Below the pieces are notes generated by a model that had not been told where the DNA came from, did no database searches, and saw only the letters and a program-made list of their open reading frames with translations. Below, in pieces: positions 7,732 to 16,523 of a DNA stretch of 45,709 bases. The DNA is taken from positions 1 to 45,709 of IMG/VR virus record IMGVR_UViG_3300049911_000019; one strand, 5' to 3'. The DNA is from a virus. Made by a program: the position numbers and the translations under genes. The first letter of the stretch is position 1. The number at the start of each line of letters is the position of its first letter.

Positions 7732-8883
7732 ATGCCAGAACCAGAAATAAAATCAGAAGTAACAGACTCGAATAAATTAACCGCCGAGGAATCAGCGATT
7801 GATGTTCAAGCCGATAGAATGTTAAAGACCGAACAAGCTGAAAATAACGCAGAAGTAAGACTGGAAAAAGTTTTCGGAGACGAACCTACCCCGGAGGAAA
7901 CCCCGGCGACAGAGGCAACGCCTACCCCAGAACCCGCAACGGAAGTACCTACCCCGGCTCCAGTTGAGTCGGCAGAGAAACCCGCGGACGTTCCGGCAGA
8001 TGTTCCTGCCCCAGTGGAAACCCCGGCAGATGAGTCAACGAAGATTACGGACGCCGAAATCAGGGCGGCAAAGCACTATGAGTATTCTGATGAGGATATT
8101 AAAAAACTCAAGGATACTGACCCTGCCTTGGCGAAGAAAACCTTCGCTAAGATGTTACGCGATGAGAATAATCTCTCCAAGAAATTCTCTGACGCCGGCA
8201 AGAAATTGGTCGTTCCTCCGTCTGCCGCTCCGTCCGTTCCGGTAGTTAAACCGGAATTAAAGAAGGTGGATATTGAGACCCTACGTAAAGAATACGAGGG
8301 CGACCCGATAGTTGGGGTGATAGAGGCGATGCAGGCGAATAATGAGGCGATGGCCGCCCAGTTGGCCGCCCGACCCGTCGCGGAATCCTTTACGGAATCC
8401 GAGGCGACCCGCCAGACCCAGGTTGCGAGGGAACAGGAAAACGCCGCAATCTCACAACAGATTGATGGATTTTTCTTGAGACCGGATGTAAAAGCCCTGA
8501 AACAGTTTTACGGCGATACGTCCGTAGATTCCGAGGGCCAACCAATTCCCAAAGAGAATCGGAGTTGGGATAATAGCCTTACACCTAACCAGTTAAAGAA
8601 CCGTTGGAAGGTTATGCAGGAAGCGAATCTCATCAAAATAGGTATGGAAGCCCAAGGGTTGAAACCTGACTTAGAGGAGGTTTTCGACCGCGCCCATTTG
8701 CTTGTTACAACAGATGTGCGAGAGCAAGTAATCAGAACGAAGATTAAAGTTGAGGCTACCAAGCGTCAGGCCGGCCTTACCCTGGCCCCGTCCAGTTCCA
8801 AGACCGTCCCGGTCGCTGGAGTGAAGACGCGCCAGAAGGCCGAAGAAAACGCTGGTAAGAACTTGGCTAAAGTATTCAATTAG
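7732..8883 (+). CDS. Scaffolding protein
   Basis: 383 residues. An N-terminal third very rich in Glu, Pro, Thr and Ala (about residues 45-105, with repeated TPE/PAT/VPAP units) precedes a charged helical middle and a basic C-terminus (KTRQKAEENAGKNLAKVF). That composition and the position just before the major capsid gene are characteristic of scaffolding proteins, which template the prohead and then leave. There is no protease motif, so exit would be without cleavage by a phage-encoded protease visible here. Confidence 0.8.
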   Translation: MPEPEIKSEVTDSNKLTAEESAIDVQADRMLKTEQAENNAEVRLEKVFGDEPTPEETPATEATPTPEPATEVPTPAPVESAEKPADVPADVPAPVETPADESTKITDAEIRAAKHYEYSDEDIKKLKDTDPALAKKTFAKMLRDENNLSKKFSDAGKKLVVPPSAAPSVPVVKPELKKVDIETLRKEYEGDPIVGVIEAMQANNEAMAAQLAARPVAESFTESEATRQTQVAREQENAAISQQIDGFFLRPDVKALKQFYGDTSVDSEGQPIPKENRSWDNSLTPNQLKNRWKVMQEANLIKIGMEAQGLKPDLEEVFDRAHLLVTTDVREQVIRTKIKVEATKRQAGLTLAPSSSKTVPVAGVKTRQKAEENAGKNLAKVFN

Positions 8884-8896
8884 GAGTTAAAAACTT

Positions 8897-10015
8897 ATGA
8901 GTTACAGACCAGAGGATTTGGAGGGTTTGCTTGAGACTACTCTTGCGGACCTTCCTAACCAGGAAATACAGTATGTGTTAGACCATAACGAGTATTTCTG
9001 GTGTTCGATGTTTGCAGACGACGCTGTTTCAATAGACGGAGGTACGAGTATCGTTCGTAAAGTTGAGTTCGATACCGCGGGTACAGCCAGATATTGCGGC
9101 GTGTTCGAGACAGACGAATACAAGTTCAAAGACGACATCCACAATATCGACGTGCATTGGGCGAAATTAACGGCCAGTGCCACGTGGGATGAGTGGGAAA
9201 TTGTTCAACAGAAGAACTCCAAGAAGGGGTTCATTAACCTTGTCCAGACCCGCCGGGACCAGATGTATATTGACCTCGCGGACCTGATTGAGGAAACGAT
9301 GATTACGGCCCCGAACAGTGCCACGGATAAATCGACTCCGTACACCCTGCCGTATTATCTCCGATTTAGAACCGCCGCGGCTGACACAATTAACACCAGT
9401 GCCGGTGCCTGGAATGGTAAGGCCGTGAAGTTTGGTGACGGCACATGGAGTACAGTTTGTGCCGGTATTGATGCAGCGACCGAGGAAAAATGGCGTAATT
9501 GGTGCGGTCTTTACACCGATGTGAACAACGCCATGTTGAAGTCCATGCGTAAAGCGTTGATTAAGACCAAGGTCAAGTACCCCGTGTTCCTCAAGAGTCC
9601 GCTCATCAAGGAACGCGCATCCAAACTGCGGGCCGTTGCCCCCACGGACATTGTTCTGAGTTTGATGGAACTGGTTGACAAGAAAGACGACGCACATGTT
9701 TCCACGGCGAAGGAAGTGTTAGGCGGAATGTTGGTGGTCGATGATGGCTTGGTAAAGGTCAACAAGATACCGATTATACCCCTTGACACCCTTGACCAGT
9801 CCGACGGCACCCCGATTGCCTATTCGCCTGTGTATTTCATGGACTTGGCGTATTTCAAACCCTTCGTACATGATGGTTATTGGCAGAAGGTAGACCCGCC
9901 AACGAGTCTAAAGCCATTGCAGCATACCGCATTTGGTATGAACATCGACGGGGCACACAACATCCTGGTCGAAAATATGAGACGTTGCGGATTCGTATTG
10001 CACAAAGCGTCCTAA
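8897..10015 (+). CDS. Major capsid protein
   Basis: 372 residues, after the scaffold gene, with ribosome site TTAGGAG. The sequence layout (helical N-arm, long central helices around LVQTRRDQMYIDLADLIEE, beta-rich axial domain ending KPLQHTAFGMN) fits an HK97-fold capsid protein. No delta domain or maturation-protease site is evident. The high-quality ribosome site, the spacing and a terminator one gene later fit a highly expressed head module. Confidence 0.85.
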   Translation: MSYRPEDLEGLLETTLADLPNQEIQYVLDHNEYFWCSMFADDAVSIDGGTSIVRKVEFDTAGTARYCGVFETDEYKFKDDIHNIDVHWAKLTASATWDEWEIVQQKNSKKGFINLVQTRRDQMYIDLADLIEETMITAPNSATDKSTPYTLPYYLRFRTAAADTINTSAGAWNGKAVKFGDGTWSTVCAGIDAATEEKWRNWCGLYTDVNNAMLKSMRKALIKTKVKYPVFLKSPLIKERASKLRAVAPTDIVLSLMELVDKKDDAHVSTAKEVLGGMLVVDDGLVKVNKIPIIPLDTLDQSDGTPIAYSPVYFMDLAYFKPFVHDGYWQKVDPPTSLKPLQHTAFGMNIDGAHNILVENMRRCGFVLHKAS

Positions 10016-10042
10016 CCCCCGTTAATGTAAGGAGATATTAGT

Positions 10043-10846
10043 ATGAGTAGAACAATTAACAGAACGATAAACTTTGGCACAATCGGGACCGTCCAGAATA
10101 TGGATTTGGCCCCGTGGGCCTTTTTGTTCAGGACTTCGTTGGTCAAGGACTCCGCCAGATTCTTAGGCGACCGAGTTACCACGCCCGATGGCCGTTCGTT
10201 TGTATACTCAAAATCCAGTGCTGCATGTATTTCCGGTCAAGGTTGTGAGTTTACGGACACTGGTGTTGTGGCCATTACAACTTTATCCACCGCCCAAAGT
10301 GGTGGAGGTTTGGTGGGTACTCAAGTGGTAGAAATACCTGCTGCCACTCATTCGGCTTTAGTCTTAGATGAATTGCAGGGCGGATATGCCATTGTTTATA
10401 ATGGCACTAACAATAATGTTGATTTTCTGCAAGTTGTAGGTAACGATGTCTCGGCAGAAAACGCAGCCTTGGTAATTTATCTTGAGGCCGGCGTTTCGCA
10501 GGCTATTACTACCTCATCTAAGGTAGAAGTATTTGCCAATCCATATTCAGGATTGCGTACTGGAACGTCTACTATACTGGCCAAGGCCGGTCGTCCTGCC
10601 GTTCCTGTGGCCGCGGCAAGCACATATTTCTGGTGTCAAGATGATGGAATGTGTTGGCTTGCCCCCCAGAGTGGGGTTGGTGCCCGTGGTGGTATGGGTT
10701 GCTTCTGGAGACACGACGGTTCACTCGAATCGGCGAACACGGCATTGGCGGTAACAACTGCTACAAATGATACGTCTCAGTATGCTGGTCACACTGTGGC
10801 CGGTACAGCAGCGGGCAATGGTCCGTTGTTCAAGTTATGTAGTTAG
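10043..10846 (+). CDS. Capsid decoration/cement protein
   Basis: 267 residues, immediately after the capsid gene with AAGGAGATATTAGT before the ATG. The Ala/Gly/Thr-rich all-beta sequence includes LGDRVTTPDGRSFVYSKS and later repeating Val/Thr strands, as in head-stabilising proteins that sit on the capsid surface. It is followed by a strong terminator, so capsid and decoration genes can be made at high level. It could also be a head fiber. Confidence 0.7.
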   Translation: MSRTINRTINFGTIGTVQNMDLAPWAFLFRTSLVKDSARFLGDRVTTPDGRSFVYSKSSAACISGQGCEFTDTGVVAITTLSTAQSGGGLVGTQVVEIPAATHSALVLDELQGGYAIVYNGTNNNVDFLQVVGNDVSAENAALVIYLEAGVSQAITTSSKVEVFANPYSGLRTGTSTILAKAGRPAVPVAAASTYFWCQDDGMCWLAPQSGVGARGGMGCFWRHDGSLESANTALAVTTATNDTSQYAGHTVAGTAAGNGPLFKLCS

Positions 10847-10856
10847 TAAACAGTAT

Positions 10857-10885
10857 CCCGTGCCGGAGACCCCGGCACGGGTTTT
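10857..10885 (+). terminator. Intrinsic terminator after the head genes
   Basis: Perfect 10-bp stem CCCGTGCCGG / CCGGCACGGG with a 5-base loop, followed by TTTT. It begins 11 bases after the stop of the decoration gene and would reduce transcription into the tail genes. Confidence 0.9.
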
Positions 10886-10926
10886 GCCATCATAAAACTT
10901 TATTGTTTAATTTAAGGGGTAAAATT

Positions 10927-11118
10927 ATGGAGCAGAAACAAGTACAGGAAGCGTTGGCCAGAATTGACCAGGTAATATCGAGTGTGAATATGCCTCGTAA
11001 TGGCCATATCCAACTGACTCAAGACCTCCAGTTGGTCCAGAAGTGTTGTGCCGAGGGTCTTGAGGCCGTGAAAGAACTGGATATAATATCCAAGGAAAAA
11101 CTACCGGCGGAGAAATAA
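10927..11118 (+). CDS. Small helical protein, 63 aa
   Basis: The start is ATG 10927, with TTAAGGGG 8 bases before it. The product is a predicted two-helix protein (EQKQVQEALARIDQVISS ... LVQKCCAEGLEAVKELD) with a CC pair and charged ends. It lies one base before the connector gene, in the usual place for a small head-completion or assembly factor. No family is recognised. Confidence 0.7.
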   Translation: MEQKQVQEALARIDQVISSVNMPRNGHIQLTQDLQLVQKCCAEGLEAVKELDIISKEKLPAEK

Positions 11119-11119
11119 T

Positions 11120-12397
11120 ATGTCCGAACCGACATCTGCCTTAACGATGCAAGAACTGTGTACCAAGATAGCCAAGGAGGCCGGGACGGCCTACCGCGGT
11201 ACTGATGGGGCGGCCCGTTCGATGTTACCCATCGACAAGGACGACCTCCAAGACATCAAGGACGTAATAAACGATGGGATACGGTCATTTATTTCCGACT
11301 CCCCGCCACAGGGTTGGCAGTGGCGGAAACGAATCCTGTCGGTATCTACCTGTGGGCCGGCGGTCGAGGGGGTGGCTACTGCTGCTGAAGAGACGAGCAT
11401 AACCGATTTAACTCTTGCCGATACTTATACCGTTGATGATGAAATAAACGGATATTGGGTTTATATTCTAACTGGTACTGGTGCTGGAAGTTATGCACAA
11501 GTCGCTACCTATACCGTCACCACTGGAGTAATAACCGTGGCCGCGTGGCTCACAGACAACGGGAACCCCGGCGGGACGACCCCGGCGGCGACCGATACAT
11601 TTGTGATTACGAAATATGAGACTATTGCCGGGGACGTTGGTAGGTATCCCCTTCCAGAGTATTTCGGCGGCGAGGTCAACGGGGTTCCGTCGTACCAGAA
11701 AAATTCATCGAACTGTGGCGAATTACGTTGGGTAACAGAATCTGACATACGCCGGCTCCGGCAGATGTCGGTTTCGACAGGTGACGCGTATTTACTTGCT
11801 ATACGACAATACGAACCAAAATCTGGCCTTTCTCCGAAACGCCGATTTGAACTATTGGTCTATCCTGACCCGGTGGACGACGCGATAATTGAGTTTCCGT
11901 ATACGCTGACGTTTAATAAGTTGGATATTGAGTCCGGCGTGGCTACCGGCGTTACGGTTGGTAGTTATATTTTGGCTGATTCCACAAGGGACGAGGCCGA
12001 TGATTATTTTAATGGCTGGGGGTTAAGTATAATCTCTGGCACTGGTAAAACTCAATCGGCGTTAGTTGATAGTTATGTAGCAGCCACGGGGTCGTTCACG
12101 TTTACAGACTCAACATGGTTTGCCACAGACCCCGACACCACCAGCGTTTATATCGTGGAACCCCCCAACAACCTCCACCCGGCGGGTCAGAAGTTTGACC
12201 AGGCCGTTTTATCAGCGTGTATGGCCAAAGCCGAACAGAAGTTCGAGAATATACAGGCCGGACACGTTGAGGAGTATTTACAAAAAGATTTACCCCAAGC
12301 GTGGAAAGCCGATGGCCGCACTAATTTACACGCGGTAATAAAGGCAAAACCAATACCAAGACCAAGAAACTTTACATTTTTAGGAAAGGTGCAATAA
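11120..12397 (+). CDS. Head-tail connector / tail adaptor protein
   Basis: 425 residues. The helical N-terminal part (MQELCTKIAKEAGT ... DLQDIKDVINDGIRSF) and the C-terminal helices (QAVLSACMAKAEQKFENIQ) frame beta-rich insertions. This is the arrangement of phage adaptor proteins that dock below the portal (gp4/gp11 type in short-tailed phages). A repeated motif of about 45 residues containing DEINGYW / DYFNGWG and SGTGKTQSALVDSY / TGTGAGSYAQVATY occurs twice and looks like an internal duplication. The gene ends in a one-base overlap with the next. Confidence 0.65.
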   Translation: MSEPTSALTMQELCTKIAKEAGTAYRGTDGAARSMLPIDKDDLQDIKDVINDGIRSFISDSPPQGWQWRKRILSVSTCGPAVEGVATAAEETSITDLTLADTYTVDDEINGYWVYILTGTGAGSYAQVATYTVTTGVITVAAWLTDNGNPGGTTPAATDTFVITKYETIAGDVGRYPLPEYFGGEVNGVPSYQKNSSNCGELRWVTESDIRRLRQMSVSTGDAYLLAIRQYEPKSGLSPKRRFELLVYPDPVDDAIIEFPYTLTFNKLDIESGVATGVTVGSYILADSTRDEADDYFNGWGLSIISGTGKTQSALVDSYVAATGSFTFTDSTWFATDPDTTSVYIVEPPNNLHPAGQKFDQAVLSACMAKAEQKFENIQAGHVEEYLQKDLPQAWKADGRTNLHAVIKAKPIPRPRNFTFLGKVQ

Positions 12398-12645
12398 TGG
12401 GCGAATTTGGATATGAGGCAGAAAATATGATTCCGGCCCCGGCTGGAACCGCAACGGCACGAGCAATTTTTACTACCGAGAACGGTATCTTATTGGCCTA
12501 TGGCCTAACGATGCCCGTGGACGGTACGGCAGGATATTCCCCGGCGTGTTTATTCTTGCATGTTGACGGCGGCGATAACACAATGTTGTATGTGAATGAG
12601 GGGTCGGCCACGTCTTGTAGTTTTAAGACCGTTACCGCAGCTTAA
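12397..12645 (+). CDS. Small virion-associated protein, 82 aa
   Basis: A short beta-rich protein with the ending LFLHVDGGDNTMLYVNEGSATSCSF. The pattern (D/G-G...LYVNEGT-x-TSC-F) recurs in small phage structural proteins next to capsid or tail genes, possibly capping or fiber-base proteins. The start overlaps the connector stop, and a strong terminator follows 32 bases after its stop. Confidence 0.65.
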   Translation: MGEFGYEAENMIPAPAGTATARAIFTTENGILLAYGLTMPVDGTAGYSPACLFLHVDGGDNTMLYVNEGSATSCSFKTVTAA

Positions 12646-12676
12646 ATAATCGCCCGCTACAAGCGGGATATAGTAG

Positions 12677-12710
12677 GGGGTCGGCCTGACCCCTTGGCCG
12701 ACCCCATTTT
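12677..12710 (+). terminator. Intrinsic terminator before the split tail gene
   Basis: Perfect 10-bp stem GGGGTCGGCC / GGCCGACCCC with a 9-base loop, followed by ATTTT. It ends 12 bases before the presumed start of the N-terminal tail fragment. Confidence 0.88.
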
Positions 12711-12721
12711 AGAGGTGATAT

Positions 12722-12955
12722 ACGGAACTTTCATTCCCCATACACGGACTACATGAAGGACTGGCGGCGGAGAAACAGCCGCTGACTACCAGCCCCCTGT
12801 TGCAGAATGTCCGCCCATTTGACGTAGAAGACGAACGTATCCGGGGGGGTCAACGTCCGGGGGTCATTAAGGCGTATGAGACACAGGTGGGGGGTGCCCG
12901 ACCTGTGATACTTATGACACAAATTGCCACGACTTTTATCCCTCCGGTGGTGTAA
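12722..12955 (+). CDS. N-terminal fragment of a phage tail protein, non-ATG start
   Basis: This frame is open from 12719 and ends with TAA at 12953-12955. It contains the block NVRPFDVEDERIRGGQRPGV followed by IKAYETQVGGARPV, a pattern that starts a family of phage tail/structural proteins. No ATG, GTG or TTG occurs before the conserved part. ACG at 12722 lies 6 bases after AGAGG and would give a product beginning ELSFPIHGLHEG. The rest of such a protein appears in the 14943-16523 gene, so this is either a broken gene or a deliberately split one. The start codon is unproven. Confidence 0.6.
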   Translation, partial: TELSFPIHGLHEGLAAEKQPLTTSPLLQNVRPFDVEDERIRGGQRPGVIKAYETQVGGARPVILMTQIATTFIPPVV

Positions 12956-12956
12956 G

Positions 12957-13535
12957 ATGGCGTTGCCCGAATGGCTGAGAAATTTTACTACAGAGACCGA
13001 TGGTACTTGGGCACCGGGTGGAACGTATAGTTTTGAATTTAACGATTTTGCTGATACGGAAAGCAATGGTAGGGGTTTATATGAAACTTCTGATGGTAAT
13101 TTAACTGGAGATTGGTTGTTTTTAGTGGACAGAGATAATCCTGTATCCATCACTGGCAGTACTTTTGACAATATTTCTTTAGAGCAACCCGTTAATCCCC
13201 CACCGGATACTATAGTGTGGTGGAGACTTACATTTACTATCCCAACTGATATAGCACCAGGAACTTATACATTATTGTATGCGTCTTATGTGTTAGAAGG
13301 CGAAACAATAATTTGGACCGTCACAGACAGTTACGATATAATGGTGGGCATCCCGTCCCCCAGTTATTTCATCCCCGATTCCCTGGTCCCCGACCGCCCC
13401 CTGGATTATGACCCCGACCTCGGTTGGGACGAAGAAAATAGTGTGTGGACTCCCACTGCCAGGGGCGGGGGAAGATATAGACAACAATTCATCGCCATCG
13501 GAGAAGAAGGCGAAATTTATTATGGAGGCGTATAA
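12957..13535 (+). CDS. Putative virion protein in the adhesin cassette, 192 aa
   Basis: Begins at ATG 12957, two bases after the preceding stop, with GGTGGTG upstream. The central part is an immunoglobulin-like beta domain (WWRLTFTIPTDIAPGTYTLLY, then an ILEGET-like strand region). The end (YRQQFIAIGEEGEIYYGG) resembles C-termini of small phage tail proteins. Base use in 13000-13320 is clearly more A/T rich than in the surrounding genes, which suggests recent acquisition. It joins the next gene by a one-base overlap. Confidence 0.65.
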   Translation: MALPEWLRNFTTETDGTWAPGGTYSFEFNDFADTESNGRGLYETSDGNLTGDWLFLVDRDNPVSITGSTFDNISLEQPVNPPPDTIVWWRLTFTIPTDIAPGTYTLLYASYVLEGETIIWTVTDSYDIMVGIPSPSYFIPDSLVPDRPLDYDPDLGWDEENSVWTPTARGGGRYRQQFIAIGEEGEIYYGGV

Positions 13536-13951
13536 TGGCCGCGGAACTACACACAGAGGGCCTACAGTTTTTGCTTGAGGTGGTTTTTTCAGAGGAACAA
13601 TCTGTTCCCGTTAATTTTTATGTGGGTTTATGCACAGACGCTTCGCTCGCCGAAGGGGTTGGTCTTGGAGATTTAACAGAAGTTACCGGAACGGGGTATG
13701 CCAGACAAACCGTGGCCAGCGATGATGTTGATTTTACATCAGCAACCACAGGAACCGGAGACAGGAAAACTACCACTAAGACCGTTACTTTTGAAGCAGG
13801 CGGGGATTGGACCGGAGCCAATACCGTATTCTTGGCGACTACTGTCGACGAGACCGGAAAACTTGTGGCATCGGCCCCATTATCAGAAACCCGTACATTA
13901 GCAAATGGTGATACTTTGGACGTAGCAATAGAAATAGATTTGGCTGGATAA
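13535..13951 (+). CDS. Phage structural protein, 138 aa
   Basis: A beta-rich protein with the layout seen in many phage virion accessory genes: NFYVGLCTDASLAEG near the start, a central TVTFEAGGDWTGANTVFLAT, then GKLVASAPLSETRTLANGD and LDVAIEIDLAG at the end. The exact role is unknown; it is probably part of the tail or head surface. One-base overlaps at both ends tie it to its neighbours. Confidence 0.75.
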   Translation: MAAELHTEGLQFLLEVVFSEEQSVPVNFYVGLCTDASLAEGVGLGDLTEVTGTGYARQTVASDDVDFTSATTGTGDRKTTTKTVTFEAGGDWTGANTVFLATTVDETGKLVASAPLSETRTLANGDTLDVAIEIDLAG

Positions 13952-14733
13952 TGGTCCTACAAGATTCTTATAACACTGGGGATACAGGTAACCTATCGTT
14001 TGGTTCTACGAGATGGGTGGCCCAGGTATTTACTGCGAATTCCAACTATACAATAACTAAAGTTAAATTATTATTACTTAGACATGCTACAAATAATCCA
14101 GGAACTATAACAGTAGAAATAATTCCTACCACTGGTGGTGCTCCAGTGGACGATAATCCTTCTGCTGAAATAGCATCAGGAACAACAGATGGTTCTACTT
14201 TACCAACGGGTTCCCCTTATGAATGGAGAGAAATAATCTTTTCTTCTCCTGTGGCATTGACATCTGGAATAAAATATGCTGTTGTTTGTAAAGCAACAGG
14301 AGCACCAACTACAACTTCTGCTTATTGGCGATATGATGTTACTGGAGTATATACCGGAGGAGATTTATATGCCTCCACAACCTCTGGAAATTCCTGGTCG
14401 GTAGGAACAAATCAGGATTGTTTATTTGAAACCTACGACGCAGAAGCAAGTGCTTATGATGAAGATACGCCAATAGTTTCAGGAACGGGTTCAGTTGTTT
14501 TGACTATACAAACATACACTCCATCGGGTATTGATTACGACGAGAGTGTGTTAATAGTTAGTGCCTTGCTTAGCGTTAGTTTGGTTGTGGAAAATTGTTT
14601 GAAAGCCCCTATCCAGTGGCCCCCGACCCGGCCCGCCGGTATAGCCGACGACGATACCCTGCATAATAATACGTTAATTGCCGTCGGATACGATGCCGAC
14701 GGACTTGGGATAATTTATTTTAAGGAGACATAG
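13951..14733 (+). CDS. Adhesin-like protein with choice-of-anchor beta-sandwich
   Basis: 260 residues. The first 175 form a jelly-roll of the kind used in bacterial surface and fiber proteins (WVAQVFTANSNYTITKVKLL, then TITVEIIPTTGGAP, then SPVALTSGIKYAVVCKA). The tail (IQWPPTRPAGIADDDTLH) is a linker-like segment. Such domains often bind glycans or dock fibers. The coding sequence is more A/T rich than its neighbours up to about 14580 and then returns to the phage norm, pointing to an imported domain fused to a resident C-terminus. Confidence 0.7.
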   Translation: MVLQDSYNTGDTGNLSFGSTRWVAQVFTANSNYTITKVKLLLLRHATNNPGTITVEIIPTTGGAPVDDNPSAEIASGTTDGSTLPTGSPYEWREIIFSSPVALTSGIKYAVVCKATGAPTTTSAYWRYDVTGVYTGGDLYASTTSGNSWSVGTNQDCLFETYDAEASAYDEDTPIVSGTGSVVLTIQTYTPSGIDYDESVLIVSALLSVSLVVENCLKAPIQWPPTRPAGIADDDTLHNNTLIAVGYDADGLGIIYFKET

Positions 14734-14734
14734 T

Positions 14735-14968
14735 ATGGGTGCGGCAGAAGATATTGTAAAGGCAAAAATGAAGAAACCAAGTATGGGTTATGCGGAATCA
14801 GTTAAAGTGGCCGAGGCTAACACCCCCCCGGAAAAACCCAAACCACCACCAACAGTCCCTGTTGAACAGGAAAACTGGGTTCAGAAAATGACGAGGCAAA
14901 TACACAGGTATCTCACTCGCAAAGCAAAGGAAAGCAAGACCAATGCCGACCCTAACACTGTTAGATGA
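14735..14968 (+). CDS. Small proline/lysine-rich protein, 77 aa
   Basis: Strong ribosome site TAAGGAG before the ATG at 14735. The N-terminal helix (GAAEDIVKAKMKKPSMGYAE) is followed by a Pro/Lys-rich linker (PPEKPKPPPTVPVE) and a basic amphipathic helix. It may be a linker or a fiber-attachment factor, with no recognised family. Its last 26 bases overlap the next gene. Confidence 0.6.
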   Translation: MGAAEDIVKAKMKKPSMGYAESVKVAEANTPPEKPKPPPTVPVEQENWVQKMTRQIHRYLTRKAKESKTNADPNTVR

Positions 14969-16523
14969 TACCCACGGATTCACAGCGGGCGACTTGGACG
15001 CGAGTGGGCAGATAGCGGCCTGTAGCGCGTATCAACGGGTCTATTTTGCTGATGGACGGCCACGATATGACGCCAGTGGTGAGTTGTTAGATATACACGA
15101 CTCAGGTTATCACAAGTTGGATTTTATTAACGACCGATTGGTAGGTACACCGGATGGGGCGTTTACCCAGGGCGAAACAGTTACCCAAAATCAGGGTGGG
15201 GACCCAGAGGTTATAGCCGAGGGGATATTTTACGAGACCCTAACAGGCCAGGGGACGGGCGGCGACGAAACTTGGAATCTGATATACCGGACTACCGAGG
15301 TGCCATTTGTTATCGATACTACGATAACTGGAACAGTTGGGGACGTTCCTGCAACTCTGGCACCTACTGCTGCTCCCGTTTATCCGCCCCACTGGCTCAA
15401 CTGGACCCTAACCGCTGGTACGTTTCCCGATGGCGGGTCAGATATAATGGCCCTGGCGTTTGGACGTATTTTTATGAATAGTAAGTTCCATCCACACCAA
15501 TGGTTTGCTACCCGGATAAACGACCCACTTGATTTAGCATTGGTCACAGATGACGTGGCCAGTGCCTGTGATAGTCAAGCCGCAGAGAAGGCCGGGTTGG
15601 TGGGGGACCAGATTGTAGCAATTATACCTAATAAAGACCTTTTTGTGATTTTTGGTTGCGTCAATAAAATGTATCTGTTGCGGTCCGACCCCCTGCGCAA
15701 TGGATTCTTTACTATTCTAACAGACAACACCGGCATATTCAGTTCCACGTCATATTGTTGGGATGACAAATACAATCTGTATTTTGTAGGCAATGATGGG
15801 ATTTATACTATATCTTATGAATCATTATTAAACAGTTTGCCCGCCACCAACGTGACTAAGGACCGGGTTCCCAAATTGTTGGCCTCGATGGCCACGAACC
15901 GGGGGACCGACCGGATTGCGATGGTATACGATAAAGACCGTTACGGGATACAAATAACCATAAGCCAGAAAGACGGTGCGTGGCATACGGCGTTGTGGCT
16001 CGATTTACGCACTGGCGGCATATTCCCCGAAAAATATCAGGGAGGCCAGTTGCCGGCGTCATCATTTTATTTTGACTCCAGAATCGCCTCCGAACGAACT
16101 TGTTTGGTTGGCGGTTACGATGGGTACATACGCCGGTATGATGAAGCCACTAAGTCCGACGTGGCCGCCGATGATTCAGACGTGGCCATCGACAGTTACG
16201 TAACACTGGGTCCGGTGGCGGCCCAGGGGACGAGGGGTAAGGTAAAATTAAATGAATTGTCGGTTAGAACTGGAATTGATACCGACCACCTTTCTATAGG
16301 ATTATATTCAGCGATAACGGCGGCTAAACTTATAGACGAATTGAAATCTGGAATCGCCCCCAAAACATTTAAAACATTTACGCTGGACTCATTGTTGCCG
16401 TCACTCCGCCAGAAATTATTGGACGGGGCCGTGGCAGTTGTAATATCCAATAACACAGTAGATTCAAGTTTTAGTATAGAAAAAGTTGATGCCGATATTT
16501 CGGAGATTGGACGGGTAAAATAA
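14943..16523 (+). CDS. Tail protein, C-terminal major part
   Basis: 526 residues. Features shared with a large family of phage tail proteins include YQRVYFADGRPRYD near the start, the block FATRINDPLDLALV, repeated beta-propeller-like strands (IVAIIPNKDLFVIFG, DNTGIFSSTSYCWDD, GGYDGYIRRYD) and a C-terminal beta domain. In that family the N-terminal GGQRPG region belongs to the same chain; here it lies 2 kb upstream in a separate ORF (12722-12955), with four genes between. The ATG at 14943 is inside the previous gene and no ribosome site is obvious. Confidence 0.7.
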   Translation: MPTLTLLDDTHGFTAGDLDASGQIAACSAYQRVYFADGRPRYDASGELLDIHDSGYHKLDFINDRLVGTPDGAFTQGETVTQNQGGDPEVIAEGIFYETLTGQGTGGDETWNLIYRTTEVPFVIDTTITGTVGDVPATLAPTAAPVYPPHWLNWTLTAGTFPDGGSDIMALAFGRIFMNSKFHPHQWFATRINDPLDLALVTDDVASACDSQAAEKAGLVGDQIVAIIPNKDLFVIFGCVNKMYLLRSDPLRNGFFTILTDNTGIFSSTSYCWDDKYNLYFVGNDGIYTISYESLLNSLPATNVTKDRVPKLLASMATNRGTDRIAMVYDKDRYGIQITISQKDGAWHTALWLDLRTGGIFPEKYQGGQLPASSFYFDSRIASERTCLVGGYDGYIRRYDEATKSDVAADDSDVAIDSYVTLGPVAAQGTRGKVKLNELSVRTGIDTDHLSIGLYSAITAAKLIDELKSGIAPKTFKTFTLDSLLPSLRQKLLDGAVAVVISNNTVDSSFSIEKVDADISEIGRVK

